From: Desulfotruncus arcticus DSM 17038
GTDB taxonomy: Bacteria > Bacillota > Desulfotomaculia > Desulfotomaculales > Desulfallaceae
Assembly: GCF_900113335.1 (NCBI RefSeq)
Contig: NZ_FOOX01000001.1
Location: forward strand, 310,001 to 374,000
Length of the DNA stretch: 64,000 bases
Direction: 5' to 3'
The translations under genes were made by a program, and so were the position numbers. The notes under the pieces were generated by a model. The model searched no databases and had not been told where the DNA came from. It was given only the letters and a program-made list of their open reading frames with translations. Positions 16,677 to 24,541 of the stretch are shown one piece after another. Each line of letters starts with the position of its first letter. The stretch's first letter is position 1.

Positions 16677-17531
16677 ATGAATGGTATGAATGTTAAATTT
16701 GGTTATAGGGATAATTTCTTGGGCGATATTCGTCCGGTTGACGAACTAATTGCGCAAAATACTGTGATAGATGGCAGCAAAGCTGTAATTAACGCCAATA
16801 CTTTAAAACATAAAGAAGTTAACGATGTTTTAAGGGAAGTTGTCTTGCGAGGCGCTTCAGAAATTACCTTAAACAATGTTTACGGGCAAAGATATATAGG
16901 TACCAGATTGGTGCTTCCCCGGGGACACAAGCCCGTTAAAATAACCATTAATAAATTTCCCGGTAATGACCTGGGGATGTTTTTAAAAGGTCATCAAATT
17001 ATTGTCAACGGCAACGCCCAGGACGGCGTGGGAAATACCATGGACGACGGAGAAATAATCGTTTACGGCCGGGCCGGCGATGTGGTTGCCATGTCCATGC
17101 GGGATGGCAAGGTCTTCGTCAGGGATAACGTTGGCTACAGGGCAGCCATTCATATGAAGCAGTATAAAAATAAATTGCCCGTATTAGTTGTCGGCGGAAC
17201 CGCACAGGATTTTTTAGGTGAATATATGGCCGGTGGAATAGTAATGCTGTTGGGTTTAAATTTAAAAGCAGGCGAGCCGCACCGGGCCAACTATATAGGA
17301 ACCGGCATGCACGGGGGCGTAATCTACCTGCGCGGCACAGTTGAACAACATCAACTTGGCAAAGAAGTTGGTGTTCGTGAATTAGACGACGCAGATCGTA
17401 AAATTGTTTCCACCTATGTTAAACAATATTGTGAATACTTCGGAGGTAACGCTGAAGAAATTTTAAAAGGTAGTTTTATTAAATTACTGCCGGTTTCCCT
17501 TCGCCCTTATGGAAAAATATACGCTTATTAG
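16677..17531 (+). CDS. Glutamate synthase, GXGXG domain subunit
   Basis: A 284-residue right-handed beta-helix (GXGXG) domain, the third part of the split glutamate synthase. In the large enzyme this domain links the amidotransferase and FMN domains and shapes the ammonia tunnel. Repeated glycine-rich turns are visible (GNAQDGVGNTMDDGEIIVYG, GGTAQDFLGEYMAGG, YIGTGMHGGVIYLRG). I start it at the ATG at 16677, 7 bp after GGGGAG and 5 bp after the previous stop. It ends the five-gene operon. The terminator is unclear; repeat 17544-17593 follows. Confidence 0.9.
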   Translation: MNGMNVKFGYRDNFLGDIRPVDELIAQNTVIDGSKAVINANTLKHKEVNDVLREVVLRGASEITLNNVYGQRYIGTRLVLPRGHKPVKITINKFPGNDLGMFLKGHQIIVNGNAQDGVGNTMDDGEIIVYGRAGDVVAMSMRDGKVFVRDNVGYRAAIHMKQYKNKLPVLVVGGTAQDFLGEYMAGGIVMLLGLNLKAGEPHRANYIGTGMHGGVIYLRGTVEQHQLGKEVGVRELDDADRKIVSTYVKQYCEYFGGNAEEILKGSFIKLLPVSLRPYGKIYAY

Positions 17532-17543
17532 TTTTAGGCATTC

Positions 17544-17593
17544 AGGAGTCAGAATTCAGAATGATCCGATCCGGCTCTCTCGTTCTGACTCCT
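17544..17593. repeat. Intergenic inverted repeat (AGGAGTCAGAA family)
   Basis: Perfect 11-bp arms AGGAGTCAGAA (17544-17554) and TTCTGACTCCT (17583-17593), followed by a further CTAACTCCT. It lies between the convergent glutamate synthase and asnB genes and could serve as a terminator in both directions, though no T-run follows. A related half-site (AGGAGTTAGAAT) occurs near 43961. Confidence 0.5.
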
Positions 17594-17668
17594 AACTCCT
17601 AAGTAGTTTACAGGTGCTGAGATTATTAGATCAATAAAACGCAGGTGTTGCATTAGCGGCATGGGTAT

Positions 17669-19513
17669 CTAAACAATGCTTACTTTATATTCCCTCAGCC
17701 ACGTATCTACCTGGATTAAATAGGCAAATAATTGCGCATCTGTCATTAACTGACCGTAAAAAGGTTGATTAAAGCTTTTCCCTTCACAGGTAGCTAATTG
17801 ACGTAATGGCTCCATATTTATCAGTCTCCGCAGTGGAGAACCGTGATCCTCCAGTATTTCCAACACAGCATTGCGAACAGCTCTTAAATAGTTGGGGTTA
17901 TGGGTTTTAGGGTAAGGACTTTTCTTTCTTTTTAGCACTTTCTCCGGTAAAACTCCTTTCATTGCTCTGCGCAGGATACCCTTTTCCATCTGATCGCAGG
18001 ATTTCATCGACCAGGGAATATTCCAAACATATTCAACAAGACGATGGTCGCAAAACGGAACTCTTACTTCAAGTCCCACGGCCATGCTCATTCTGTCCTT
18101 ACGGTCCAATAGTGTTTGCATGAACCAATGCATGGTCAGGTAGCCAATCTCACGGATGCGCTCATTTTGCATATCCTCTCCGGGCAGGCGGGGTACTTCA
18201 GCCAGAGTTTCCAGGTAACGCCGGTTGATGTATGCTTCAGGCCTGACCAGTTCAATTATTTCAGGTGAGATTAAACTTTCTCGCAAGTCAAGATTTGACA
18301 TCCAGGGAAATGTATTAAGGGATACAAGGTCCGGCCTGTTAAACCATGGATAACCGCCAAAAATCTCGTCAGCGCATTCTCCGGATAAAGCAACAGTAGC
18401 CTCTTGTTTAATCGCCCGTGAAAATAAATACAGTGAAGCATCTACATCTGCCATGCCCGGCAAGTCTCTGGCCCTGACGGCCGCTGAAAGTGCATCCACC
18501 AGTTCCGGAGTATCAATAATAACATTATGGTGCAATGTACCTAAATAATCAGAAACCAGTTGCACCCAATTCATATCTGAATCAGGCTGATACATAGTAG
18601 GTTTAAAGTTTCTGTCATTGTCAAAGTAATCAATTGACCAAGAATGTAATGTATCTTTTCCTTGATCATTAAAACCCTCAACTGCATAGGCTGTAATCGC
18701 ACTGGAATCAATACCACCGGACAGTAAGGTGCAAACGGGAACGTCGGCAACCAATTGCCGGATAACCGTGTCTTTAAACAGTTCCCGTACTTTTTCAATC
18801 GTTATATCAAGGTCATCCTCATGAGGCTTGCTGGCCAGTTTCCAGTAAGGCCAAATTCTAAGGCCATCATGGTCGTAAACCAGACAATGAGCTGGTTTTA
18901 ATTCAGCGATCCCTTTAAATACACCATGCCCCGGAGTGCGTCCGGGGGACATGAACAATGCTTCCGCCAAGCCTTCAGCATCAAGTTCAGGCTTAATATC
19001 AGGATTAGCAAGTAATGCTTTTAATTCGGAGGCGAAAATTAATGAGTTATGATGATGTGTATAAAAAAGCGGCTTAACTCCAATTCGGTCACGGGCCAGG
19101 AAAAGCCTTTGTTCTTTTTCGTTCCAGATACCAAAAGCATAGATGCCATTAAGTTTTTCTACACATTTTTCACCCCACTCGATATAGGAGACAAGTAAGA
19201 CTTCAGTATCGGAGTGCCCTGTAAATGAATAACCTTTTAACTCTAATTCCCGTCTTAAATCAGGTGTATTATACAACTCTCCATTATAAGTAATTACATA
19301 CTGGTTTTCCCCACGGTTACGTACCATTGGCTGAGCTCCACCTTCAGGATCAACCACTATAAGCCTGCGGTGAGCAAAGGCAGCGTGTCCGGATATCCAC
19401 ATACCGGAGGCATCAGGTCCCCTGTTAGCCAACGTATCGCTCATAGTTGCCAGAACGGTACGTTTAGAAGCCAAGTCCTGATCCCAGTCCACCCATCCTG
19501 TTATACCGCACAT
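17669..19513 (-). CDS. asnB: Asparagine synthase (glutamine-hydrolysing)
   Basis: A 614-residue AsnB that forms asparagine from aspartate, glutamine and ATP. Starting at the ATG at 19513 (GGAGGGAAAG just upstream) places the catalytic Cys at position 2 (MCGITGWVDW), as Ntn amidotransferases need; the longer frame to 19645 runs through the leader hairpins and is rejected. The amidotransferase domain has ANRGPDASG and YNGELYN. The synthetase domain has the PP-loop LLSGGIDSSAI (about 265) and ALSGECADEIFGGYPWF. It is convergent with the glutamate synthase operon and has an ANTAR-type attenuator upstream. Confidence 0.94.
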   Translation of the reverse strand: MCGITGWVDWDQDLASKRTVLATMSDTLANRGPDASGMWISGHAAFAHRRLIVVDPEGGAQPMVRNRGENQYVITYNGELYNTPDLRRELELKGYSFTGHSDTEVLLVSYIEWGEKCVEKLNGIYAFGIWNEKEQRLFLARDRIGVKPLFYTHHHNSLIFASELKALLANPDIKPELDAEGLAEALFMSPGRTPGHGVFKGIAELKPAHCLVYDHDGLRIWPYWKLASKPHEDDLDITIEKVRELFKDTVIRQLVADVPVCTLLSGGIDSSAITAYAVEGFNDQGKDTLHSWSIDYFDNDRNFKPTMYQPDSDMNWVQLVSDYLGTLHHNVIIDTPELVDALSAAVRARDLPGMADVDASLYLFSRAIKQEATVALSGECADEIFGGYPWFNRPDLVSLNTFPWMSNLDLRESLISPEIIELVRPEAYINRRYLETLAEVPRLPGEDMQNERIREIGYLTMHWFMQTLLDRKDRMSMAVGLEVRVPFCDHRLVEYVWNIPWSMKSCDQMEKGILRRAMKGVLPEKVLKRKKSPYPKTHNPNYLRAVRNAVLEILEDHGSPLRRLINMEPLRQLATCEGKSFNQPFYGQLMTDAQLFAYLIQVDTWLREYKVSIV

Positions 19514-19549
19514 ATCTTTCCCTCCTGATGACGTTTGATAGCTTGTTTT

Positions 19550-19620
19550 AACAAAACAAAAGCCGCCTGCCCTTCTGGGCCGGCGACATTGCCATTTTAG
19601 GGGGCGCCTTATTGCGCCCT
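19550..19620 (-). promoter_or_regulatory. ANTAR-target attenuator of asnB
   Basis: Read on the minus strand: P1 GGGCGC-AATAAG-GCGCCC (19619-19602), then P2 GGC-AATGTC-GCC (19593-19582) with A1 and G4 in the loop. The P2 3' arm opens a terminator, GCCGGCCC-AGAA-GGGCAGGCGGC (19584-19562), followed by TTTTGTTTTG. Layout is the same as the glnA and glutamate synthase leaders. The P1 loop has A rather than G at position 4. asnB starts about 37 bp downstream. Confidence 0.72.
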
Positions 19621-19747
19621 CACACCTCTTTTTAACAATATGCATCAGTAAGGGAAAACTCCATATAAAAATTATGGTAAATCAATAGAATATGCCATTT
19701 CCGGTTTATCTCTTTGCGATTATACTTATTTAAGCCTATTTAAATAA

Positions 19748-20281
19748 TTAGATTTTTTTAATTTTATGCTGACTAACCATTAAGTAACTGAAAACCAACA
19801 TCATAAATGCCGTGGAATGTGGGTGCACATTATATTCAGACTGGTAGATTAAACTAACCGCCAGCAAACACCCTGCAATGGTGATAGGAAGTCCGGTATA
19901 CACGTTACTCATATGAGATACATTATATCTGGATAGCCTATACCAACCACAGGTAATAAATATTATTGAAATAATATAACCTGAAATCTTAAAAGATGAA
20001 AGTGGAAATAATAACGCAATAATGGAAGGGGCCAGACCAAACGTTATAAGATCCGCCAGAGAGTCCATTTCCTTGCCAAGTTTACTTACGACATTTAATT
20101 TTCTGGCAACAATTCCGTCATAACGGTCAAATACAGCACCGATTATTACCATAATTGAAGCGAGAAAAAAATACTCTTTGGCAGCCAGGATTATCGCTGA
20201 CACACCCATGATCATATTGCAGCAAGACATAGCATTGGGTAAATTATTCTTTATCTCAGTTATGCTAACTTTTATCTTCAA
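19748..20281 (-). CDS. pssA: CDP-diacylglycerol--serine O-phosphatidyltransferase
   Basis: A 177-residue CDP-alcohol phosphatidyltransferase that makes phosphatidylserine from CDP-diacylglycerol and serine in the membrane. The family motif is visible in one run, with D, DG, AR, G, D and D spaced as expected across FDRYDGIVARKLNVVSKLGK and EMDSLAD (about 52-78). About five hydrophobic helices follow. Its start overlaps the end of the decarboxylase gene by 17 bp, and that pairing supports the serine substrate. Somewhat short for the family, but the length is within range for Firmicute PssA. Confidence 0.87.
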   Translation of the reverse strand: MKIKVSITEIKNNLPNAMSCCNMIMGVSAIILAAKEYFFLASIMVIIGAVFDRYDGIVARKLNVVSKLGKEMDSLADLITFGLAPSIIALLFPLSSFKISGYIISIIFITCGWYRLSRYNVSHMSNVYTGLPITIAGCLLAVSLIYQSEYNVHPHSTAFMMLVFSYLMVSQHKIKKI

Positions 20282-20897
20282 TCACCCCCAGTACAGTTTT
20301 TCCAGCTATAACCACATCTCCTTCCTTAACCAAAACTTTTATATTATCAGGGAAGTCTAATTCAGTGCAGGAACCAAATTTTATCATCCCAAATATTTCC
20401 CCTTGCAGAACAGAATCACCTTTTTTTCTGTAACAAACTATTCTTCGGGCAATAAAACCTGTTATTTGGTGAACAAGAACTCTAATTTTTTCATTTTCTA
20501 TGCCAATAGTATTTCTTTCATTTAACTCAGATGCATGACTCTTAAACGCAGGAAAATATTTGCCCGGCCTGTAAGAGGTATAAGTGATTTTCCCACTTAA
20601 CGGGCTTCTGTTGATATGGACGTTAAACAATGACAAAAAAATACTCACCTTTATGGCATTTCCTTTGATGAATGTTTCTTCTTGAAAAGAAATAATTCTT
20701 TGAATTTTGCCATCGGCGGGTGATAAAATATATTTATCATCAGAAATTATCAGCCGGTTGGGATTACGGAAAAAAAACAAAACAAATGCCAGGGACGCCA
20801 GAAGAATGTAGAATAATATAGTGCTTAAAAAATAGCTTAAAAAAGTTAATATTGATAAAATAATACAGTACGGTAGTGCTTCTTTAGCTAGACGCAT
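20265..20897 (-). CDS. psd: Phosphatidylserine decarboxylase proenzyme
   Basis: A 210-residue phosphatidylserine decarboxylase of the short (PSD-A/archaeal-like) type, making phosphatidylethanolamine. Two hydrophobic helices open the protein, then ILSPADGKIQRI, FLSLFNVHINRSPLSGKI and the self-cleavage region FGSCTELDFP, where GS provides the pyruvoyl-forming serine near residue 177. The gene precedes and overlaps pssA, so the two steps of PE synthesis form an operon. Active-site residues appear intact. Confidence 0.9.
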   Translation of the reverse strand: MRLAKEALPYCIILSILTFLSYFLSTILFYILLASLAFVLFFFRNPNRLIISDDKYILSPADGKIQRIISFQEETFIKGNAIKVSIFLSLFNVHINRSPLSGKITYTSYRPGKYFPAFKSHASELNERNTIGIENEKIRVLVHQITGFIARRIVCYRKKGDSVLQGEIFGMIKFGSCTELDFPDNIKVLVKEGDVVIAGKTVLGVIEDKS

Positions 20898-21219
20898 AGA
20901 TACTCCCAGATATTATTTTTTATCATTATACTTTAAAGGTCGTCTTTCTGAAAGATGTTTTTAAATCCGAAAGGTGTGTAAAATAAAATGGGTTCATTAA
21001 CCTACCACGCCAATACTGGTTGTCTCTTTAACTTTATAGCCACTTATTTTCTTTTAATAAAAAATTATATTCTGAATTATCACCTTACATCACTGGGCTG
21101 GATAATTATTTTTTCAATAATCAGGCCATTTATTTTAATTCCAATTTCTGTCCTGGCCATTGAGACTAGGTAAGTAATTCTGGAGTACCGGTATCATTCT
21201 CCTCCCACTCGAAAAGAAC
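20898..21219. other. Gene-poor AT-rich stretch
   Basis: About 320 bp between the psd start and the terminator of the small acidic protein. A 61-codon hydrophobic frame (20988-21173, +) is preceded by AAAGGTGTG 9 bp upstream, but its composition is that of AT-rich noncoding DNA and it has no neighbour in the same direction, so I do not call it. Promoter signals for psd (minus strand) are expected here; I see none that is clear. Confidence 0.4.
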
Positions 21220-21245
21220 AAAAAAAATGCAGGAAGCACCTGCAT
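21220..21245 (-). terminator. Intrinsic terminator of the small acidic protein gene
   Basis: On the minus strand, stem ATGCAGG (21245-21239) / CCTGCAT (21233-21227) followed by at least seven T. It lies 20 bp after the stop of the 80-residue gene. Confidence 0.75.
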
Positions 21246-21264
21246 ATATAATCTCTGCATTTTT

Positions 21265-21507
21265 TTATTCCTCTGCATCCTCCTCAGTTACGGGTGCGTC
21301 AGGATTTGGCCAGCAAACTTTAATGGATAGCTTGCGTTCTTCCTCATCTTCGTCGTATTTAATCTTATATTCCAGTTCGACATCCTCTGGAAATTCGATT
21401 ACTCCATCTTCCACTGTTAGAGAGCGCGAGGCCATTCTCATCATTACTTCCTGCATGAACTTCATAAATTCAGCCTTTGAACCAACATACTTTTCACTAT
21501 AATCCAC
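21265..21507 (-). CDS. Small acidic protein, probable amphi-Trp domain
   Basis: An 80-residue acidic protein. The arrangement of an N-terminal helix with methionines (KAEFMKFMQEVMMRMASRSL), then VEDGVIEFPEDVELEYKIKY, then an acidic turn and KLSIKVCWPNPD resembles the small amphi-Trp domain, whose function is unknown. A strong Shine-Dalgarno (AGGAGGA) precedes the ATG. It is divergent from the CotS-type gene and has its own terminator, so it is likely monocistronic. The family call is from pattern memory and needs a profile search. Confidence 0.6.
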   Translation of the reverse strand: MDYSEKYVGSKAEFMKFMQEVMMRMASRSLTVEDGVIEFPEDVELEYKIKYDEDEEERKLSIKVCWPNPDAPVTEEDAEE

Positions 21508-21616
21508 AAAAAATCCTCCTTCTTCAATTAATGTATTTTATATTATTAGCAGACACTTTCAGATGTGCATGTATTTGGAAAAATTTTTAAGATTAGATCA
21601 ATTATAAAAATCTTAC

Positions 21617-21644
21617 ACCACCTGGGGTTTATTCTCATAAGATA
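21617..21644 (+). promoter_or_regulatory. Possible mother-cell (SigK-type) promoter of the CotS pair
   Basis: CATAAGATA (21636-21644) fits the SigK -10 consensus CATAnnnTA, with AC (21617-21618) 17 bp upstream as the weak -35 element. It lies about 40 bp before the CotS-type start. The -10 box is AT-rich and could arise by chance. Confidence 0.35.
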
Positions 21645-21684
21645 TAATGGAATGAATTTGCATTTAACTTTAGGAGGATCGCAC

Positions 21685-22683
21685 ATGTCTTCTGCTTTAT
21701 ATGATATCGCCAATACAGTACTTCTGGAGTATGGGAAAAAACCTGGTGAAATAAAAATAATACAAAGTGGCGGAATTAAGACGGTGTGGAAAATAAAATC
21801 AGGCAATGAAACTCTTTGTCTGAAAAGACTTCGACACAGCAAGGACAAAGCACTATTTTCAATTAACGCGCAAAAGCATATGGTGCGTAAAGGAGCCAGG
21901 GTGCCCGGAATCTTCCCGGCTCTCAATGGTAAAGATTATGTAGAATTTCAGGGGCATCTATTTGTTCTCTACAAATGGATTGAGGGCCGAAGCATTACCT
22001 TGTCACGAGATTTAAAAGTAGCCATGGAGGGCTTGGCGCAGTTTCATGTTGGTTCGGCCGGTTACATTCCTCCTACAGAGTGCCGTATATCTTCCAAGCT
22101 TGATCGAATGGTCAATTATTATCAATCAGTTTTAAAACGTTTTGATGAATGGCAAAAACAATCGCTGGAGAAGCCGCAACACCCTGTATGCCGGGCTTTT
22201 TTAAATGAAATAAGCGAAATGACCGAGGTTGGCATGGATTGTGTAAAATTACTGGAGCTCTCTGATTATAGCAATTGGGTTAACGACATAAGAGAATTAG
22301 GCAATTTATGTCACCAGGATTATGGTGACGGAAACGCATTAATTACGTCGGACGGAGTATACGTACTGGATTTGGACGGAGTAACCTTCGATCTCCCCAG
22401 TCGGGATTTACGTAAAGTTATTATTAAAATAATGTCAGGGCGCAGCAGATGGGACCTGGAGCAAATAAATGAAATCCTCGCCTGGTATGAAAAGATAAAC
22501 CCGTTGGATGATGGGAAGCGCCGGGTTTTATACATTGATTTACTATTTCCCCATGAATTGCATGACACCGCAAAAAATTTTTTCATCAAGGGAAAGTCCA
22601 TCAAACCCGGTGAAATATCTTTAACATGTTCAGTGGCCAGGAGAAAAATTCAAATGTTATCTGCGTTAATCAAAGGAGAGTGA
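21685..22683 (+). CDS. CotS-family spore coat kinase-like protein (first of pair)
   Basis: A 332-residue protein with the aminoglycoside-phosphotransferase/choline-kinase fold seen in CotS/CotI/YutH spore coat proteins. The N-lobe has LCLKRLRHSKDKALF (ATP lysine), the hinge VLYKWIEGRS, the catalytic loop LCHQDYGDGNALI (His, Asp, Asn) and the DFG-like VYVLDLDGVTFDLPSRDLRK, so catalytic residues are kept. The start at 21685 follows TAGGAGG. It is followed with tight spacing by a paralogue and then CotE. Likely a mother-cell protein placed in the coat; the kinase substrate is unknown. Confidence 0.85.
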   Translation: MSSALYDIANTVLLEYGKKPGEIKIIQSGGIKTVWKIKSGNETLCLKRLRHSKDKALFSINAQKHMVRKGARVPGIFPALNGKDYVEFQGHLFVLYKWIEGRSITLSRDLKVAMEGLAQFHVGSAGYIPPTECRISSKLDRMVNYYQSVLKRFDEWQKQSLEKPQHPVCRAFLNEISEMTEVGMDCVKLLELSDYSNWVNDIRELGNLCHQDYGDGNALITSDGVYVLDLDGVTFDLPSRDLRKVIIKIMSGRSRWDLEQINEILAWYEKINPLDDGKRRVLYIDLLFPHELHDTAKNFFIKGKSIKPGEISLTCSVARRKIQMLSALIKGE

Positions 22684-22688
22684 AACGG

Positions 22689-23729
22689 GTGCCTCCATCC
22701 ACCACGAAACATATGGATTTGTTATCTAACGTTTTAAATCAATACAATGTTACAAATGCGCAGGTATTTGAAATTAGGGACAAGGGCAAAAAGACGGTTT
22801 GGCAGGTAAATTTGGGTGATAAAAAGATGGTTTTAAAAAAAATGCCCTCCTCAGTTGCGCAGACTAAATTTATTACAGACGCGGCAAGCCATTTGATCAG
22901 TGCCGGTGTGCGTATACCTAAATTAGTTAAAACTAAAAGCCAGAAAAATTTTGCCTCCGCAAATGATCTGGCTTATATTTTAATGGAATGGGTTGGTGGT
23001 AAAAAACCTGATTATAACCGCGATACTGAGGCAATATTATCCTCTTTGGCAGCTTTCCATCGTGGTTCCTTGGGCTTTAACCCTTCCTCGGGAAGTGACT
23101 GCCGCTCCCATCTGGGTACATGGCCCGAGAGTTACCAAAAGAAAAAAAATCAGTTGCAGGCCCATTTCCAACATGCCCGTGAACTCAGGGATAAAGATGA
23201 ATTCTCAGAAATTTTTTTGCAAAATTCTGAACTTGCCTTTGCAAGAATAGCGCAGGCAGTTAAGAGGCTGGAAAAATCGGACTACAAGGAATGGTTGGAA
23301 TTGGTCCGGACCAGGGGGGGGCTTTGTCATCAGGATTTCACCCCGAAAAACTTAAAAATGCAGAGCGACGGGGGAATAACTGTTTTTGATCTTGACTCCA
23401 TAACAGTCGATATCCCGGCGCGGGATTTGAGAAAAATCATCAACAAGATTTTGAAAAAAGAAGGAAGTCGAAAAGTCAAGACACTAAAACTCATAGCAGC
23501 AGTTTATCAAGATAATTATCCGTTGACTAAAGGACAATGGGAAGTAGTGGCTGCCGATCTTTTATTTCCTCACCTATTTTGTGGTGTAGTTGACAAGTAT
23601 TATCTTAACCGGGCTCCCGACTGGAGTCTCGGTAAGTATGTGGAAAAGCTTAAACAATCAATCCGGACGGAAATAAATAAAGAAGAAGTAATTTTACAGA
23701 TACTTGAACAAACAGTTAATAAGCATTAA
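22689..23729 (+). CDS. CotS-family spore coat kinase-like protein (second of pair)
   Basis: A 346-residue paralogue of the preceding gene. Kinase features are MVLKKMPSS (lysine), ILMEWVGGKKPDY (hinge), LCHQDFTPKNLKM (catalytic loop with His, Asp, Asn) and ITVFDLDSITVDIPARDLRK (metal-binding Asp). I prefer the GTG at 22689, 9 bp after AAAGGAG and 5 bp after the upstream stop; the frame also opens inside the previous gene. Paired CotS genes are common near coat-polysaccharide genes in Bacilli and Clostridia. Substrate unknown. Confidence 0.83.
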   Translation: MPPSTTKHMDLLSNVLNQYNVTNAQVFEIRDKGKKTVWQVNLGDKKMVLKKMPSSVAQTKFITDAASHLISAGVRIPKLVKTKSQKNFASANDLAYILMEWVGGKKPDYNRDTEAILSSLAAFHRGSLGFNPSSGSDCRSHLGTWPESYQKKKNQLQAHFQHARELRDKDEFSEIFLQNSELAFARIAQAVKRLEKSDYKEWLELVRTRGGLCHQDFTPKNLKMQSDGGITVFDLDSITVDIPARDLRKIINKILKKEGSRKVKTLKLIAAVYQDNYPLTKGQWEVVAADLLFPHLFCGVVDKYYLNRAPDWSLGKYVEKLKQSIRTEINKEEVILQILEQTVNKH

Positions 23730-23747
23730 TGTTATTTCAATTTTAAG

Positions 23748-23776
23748 CACATCTTATTTTACTGATTCATATAATA
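23748..23776 (+). promoter_or_regulatory. Possible sporulation promoter of cotE
   Basis: CATATAATA (23768-23776) fits the -10 of SigE/SigK promoters (CATACANT; CATAnnnTA), with GCACATCTT (23748-23756) at about the right distance for a SigE -35. The 147-bp gap to cotE holds no gene. In Bacillus, cotE is transcribed by both factors; the match here is imperfect. Confidence 0.35.
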
Positions 23777-23876
23777 AACTACCTTTGTTTTAAATGAATT
23801 AAGGCATGTGAATTGGCAATTATTTGGTAACAGGTAACAAAATGTTAAAAATAAATTATAAGGAGGGGTTAAATCT

Positions 23877-24404
23877 ATGCAACATATCGAAGCGTCCAAT
23901 TCTAAACCAGCTTCTAAAAAATATAGAGAGATTATTACCAAAGCTATTTGTGGCAATGCTAAAAAATTTTTTCGTTTAAGTCAGTTCATTGACATCCCGG
24001 AAGGTCAACACCCGACTGACGTATTGGGAACTACTATTACCATGCTTGAGCTTACCAATAATACAGGCATCAGTGAAGCAATGTCAAGGGAAGAACCAGG
24101 TATCAACATAAGCGGCACTTTTGAAGTACATGTCTGGTATGCTCATAAAAATTCAACTGACGTGGCCAGGCAAAACGTACAATTTGAAGAAATTATTCCC
24201 ATATCGGAATTCGAGAAGGGCATCATCAGTCTGGTTGACGCCAAGGTAGAAATTATCAAGAGTCCTGAATGCCTTGAGAGCACTATTACCAAGGATAACA
24301 AAATTAAAATTAACGTGGAACTGGGGGTTTACGCTGAAATAGTTGGTGAAACGAAGGTTTCGGTATGCATCTATGAGCCTAACGGGGAGGAAGATGACGA
24401 CTAA
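23877..24404 (+). CDS. cotE: Outer spore coat morphogenetic protein CotE
   Basis: A 175-residue CotE homologue, the protein that organises the outer coat in Bacillus. Shared segments are KYREIITKAICG near the N-terminus, VLGTTITMLEL, FEVHVWYAHKNSTDVAR, SPECLESTIT and AEIVGETKVSVCIYEPNGEE followed by an acidic tail, in the same order as in B. subtilis CotE as I recall it. About 17 extra residues precede the conserved start. A strong AAGGAGGGG site lies 7 bp before the ATG. It follows two CotS-type genes and has a terminator of its own, so it marks a spore-coat cluster. Confidence 0.85.
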   Translation: MQHIEASNSKPASKKYREIITKAICGNAKKFFRLSQFIDIPEGQHPTDVLGTTITMLELTNNTGISEAMSREEPGINISGTFEVHVWYAHKNSTDVARQNVQFEEIIPISEFEKGIISLVDAKVEIIKSPECLESTITKDNKIKINVELGVYAEIVGETKVSVCIYEPNGEEDDD

Positions 24405-24430
24405 GAGCTTACAGATAAAAGTGAACTTAT

Positions 24431-24480
24431 AGCGCAACAGGACCTTGCTTCCATACCCGGGCAGGGTCCTGTTGTGCTTT
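24431..24480 (+). terminator. Intrinsic terminator after cotE
   Basis: Long stem AGCGCAACAGGACC (24431-24444) with GGTCCTGTTGTGCT (one mismatch) and TTT. A second hairpin, GGGGACATTCCTCC-GAA-GGAGGTGTCCCC (24486-24514), follows and separates cotE from the convergent glycosyltransferase gene. Confidence 0.75.
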
Positions 24481-24541
24481 AAATCGGGGACATTCCTCCG
24501 AAGGAGGTGTCCCCTTTCCGCAAAGATATAAATAAATTCCT

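Noticed and set aside
19514..19645. N-terminal extension of asparagine synthetase
   Set aside because: It would bury the catalytic cysteine and the bases form the attenuator hairpins.
20988..21173. 61-codon hydrophobic plus-strand frame with a ribosome-like site
   Set aside because: AT-rich composition gives hydrophobic codons by chance; it is isolated and no family is recognised.
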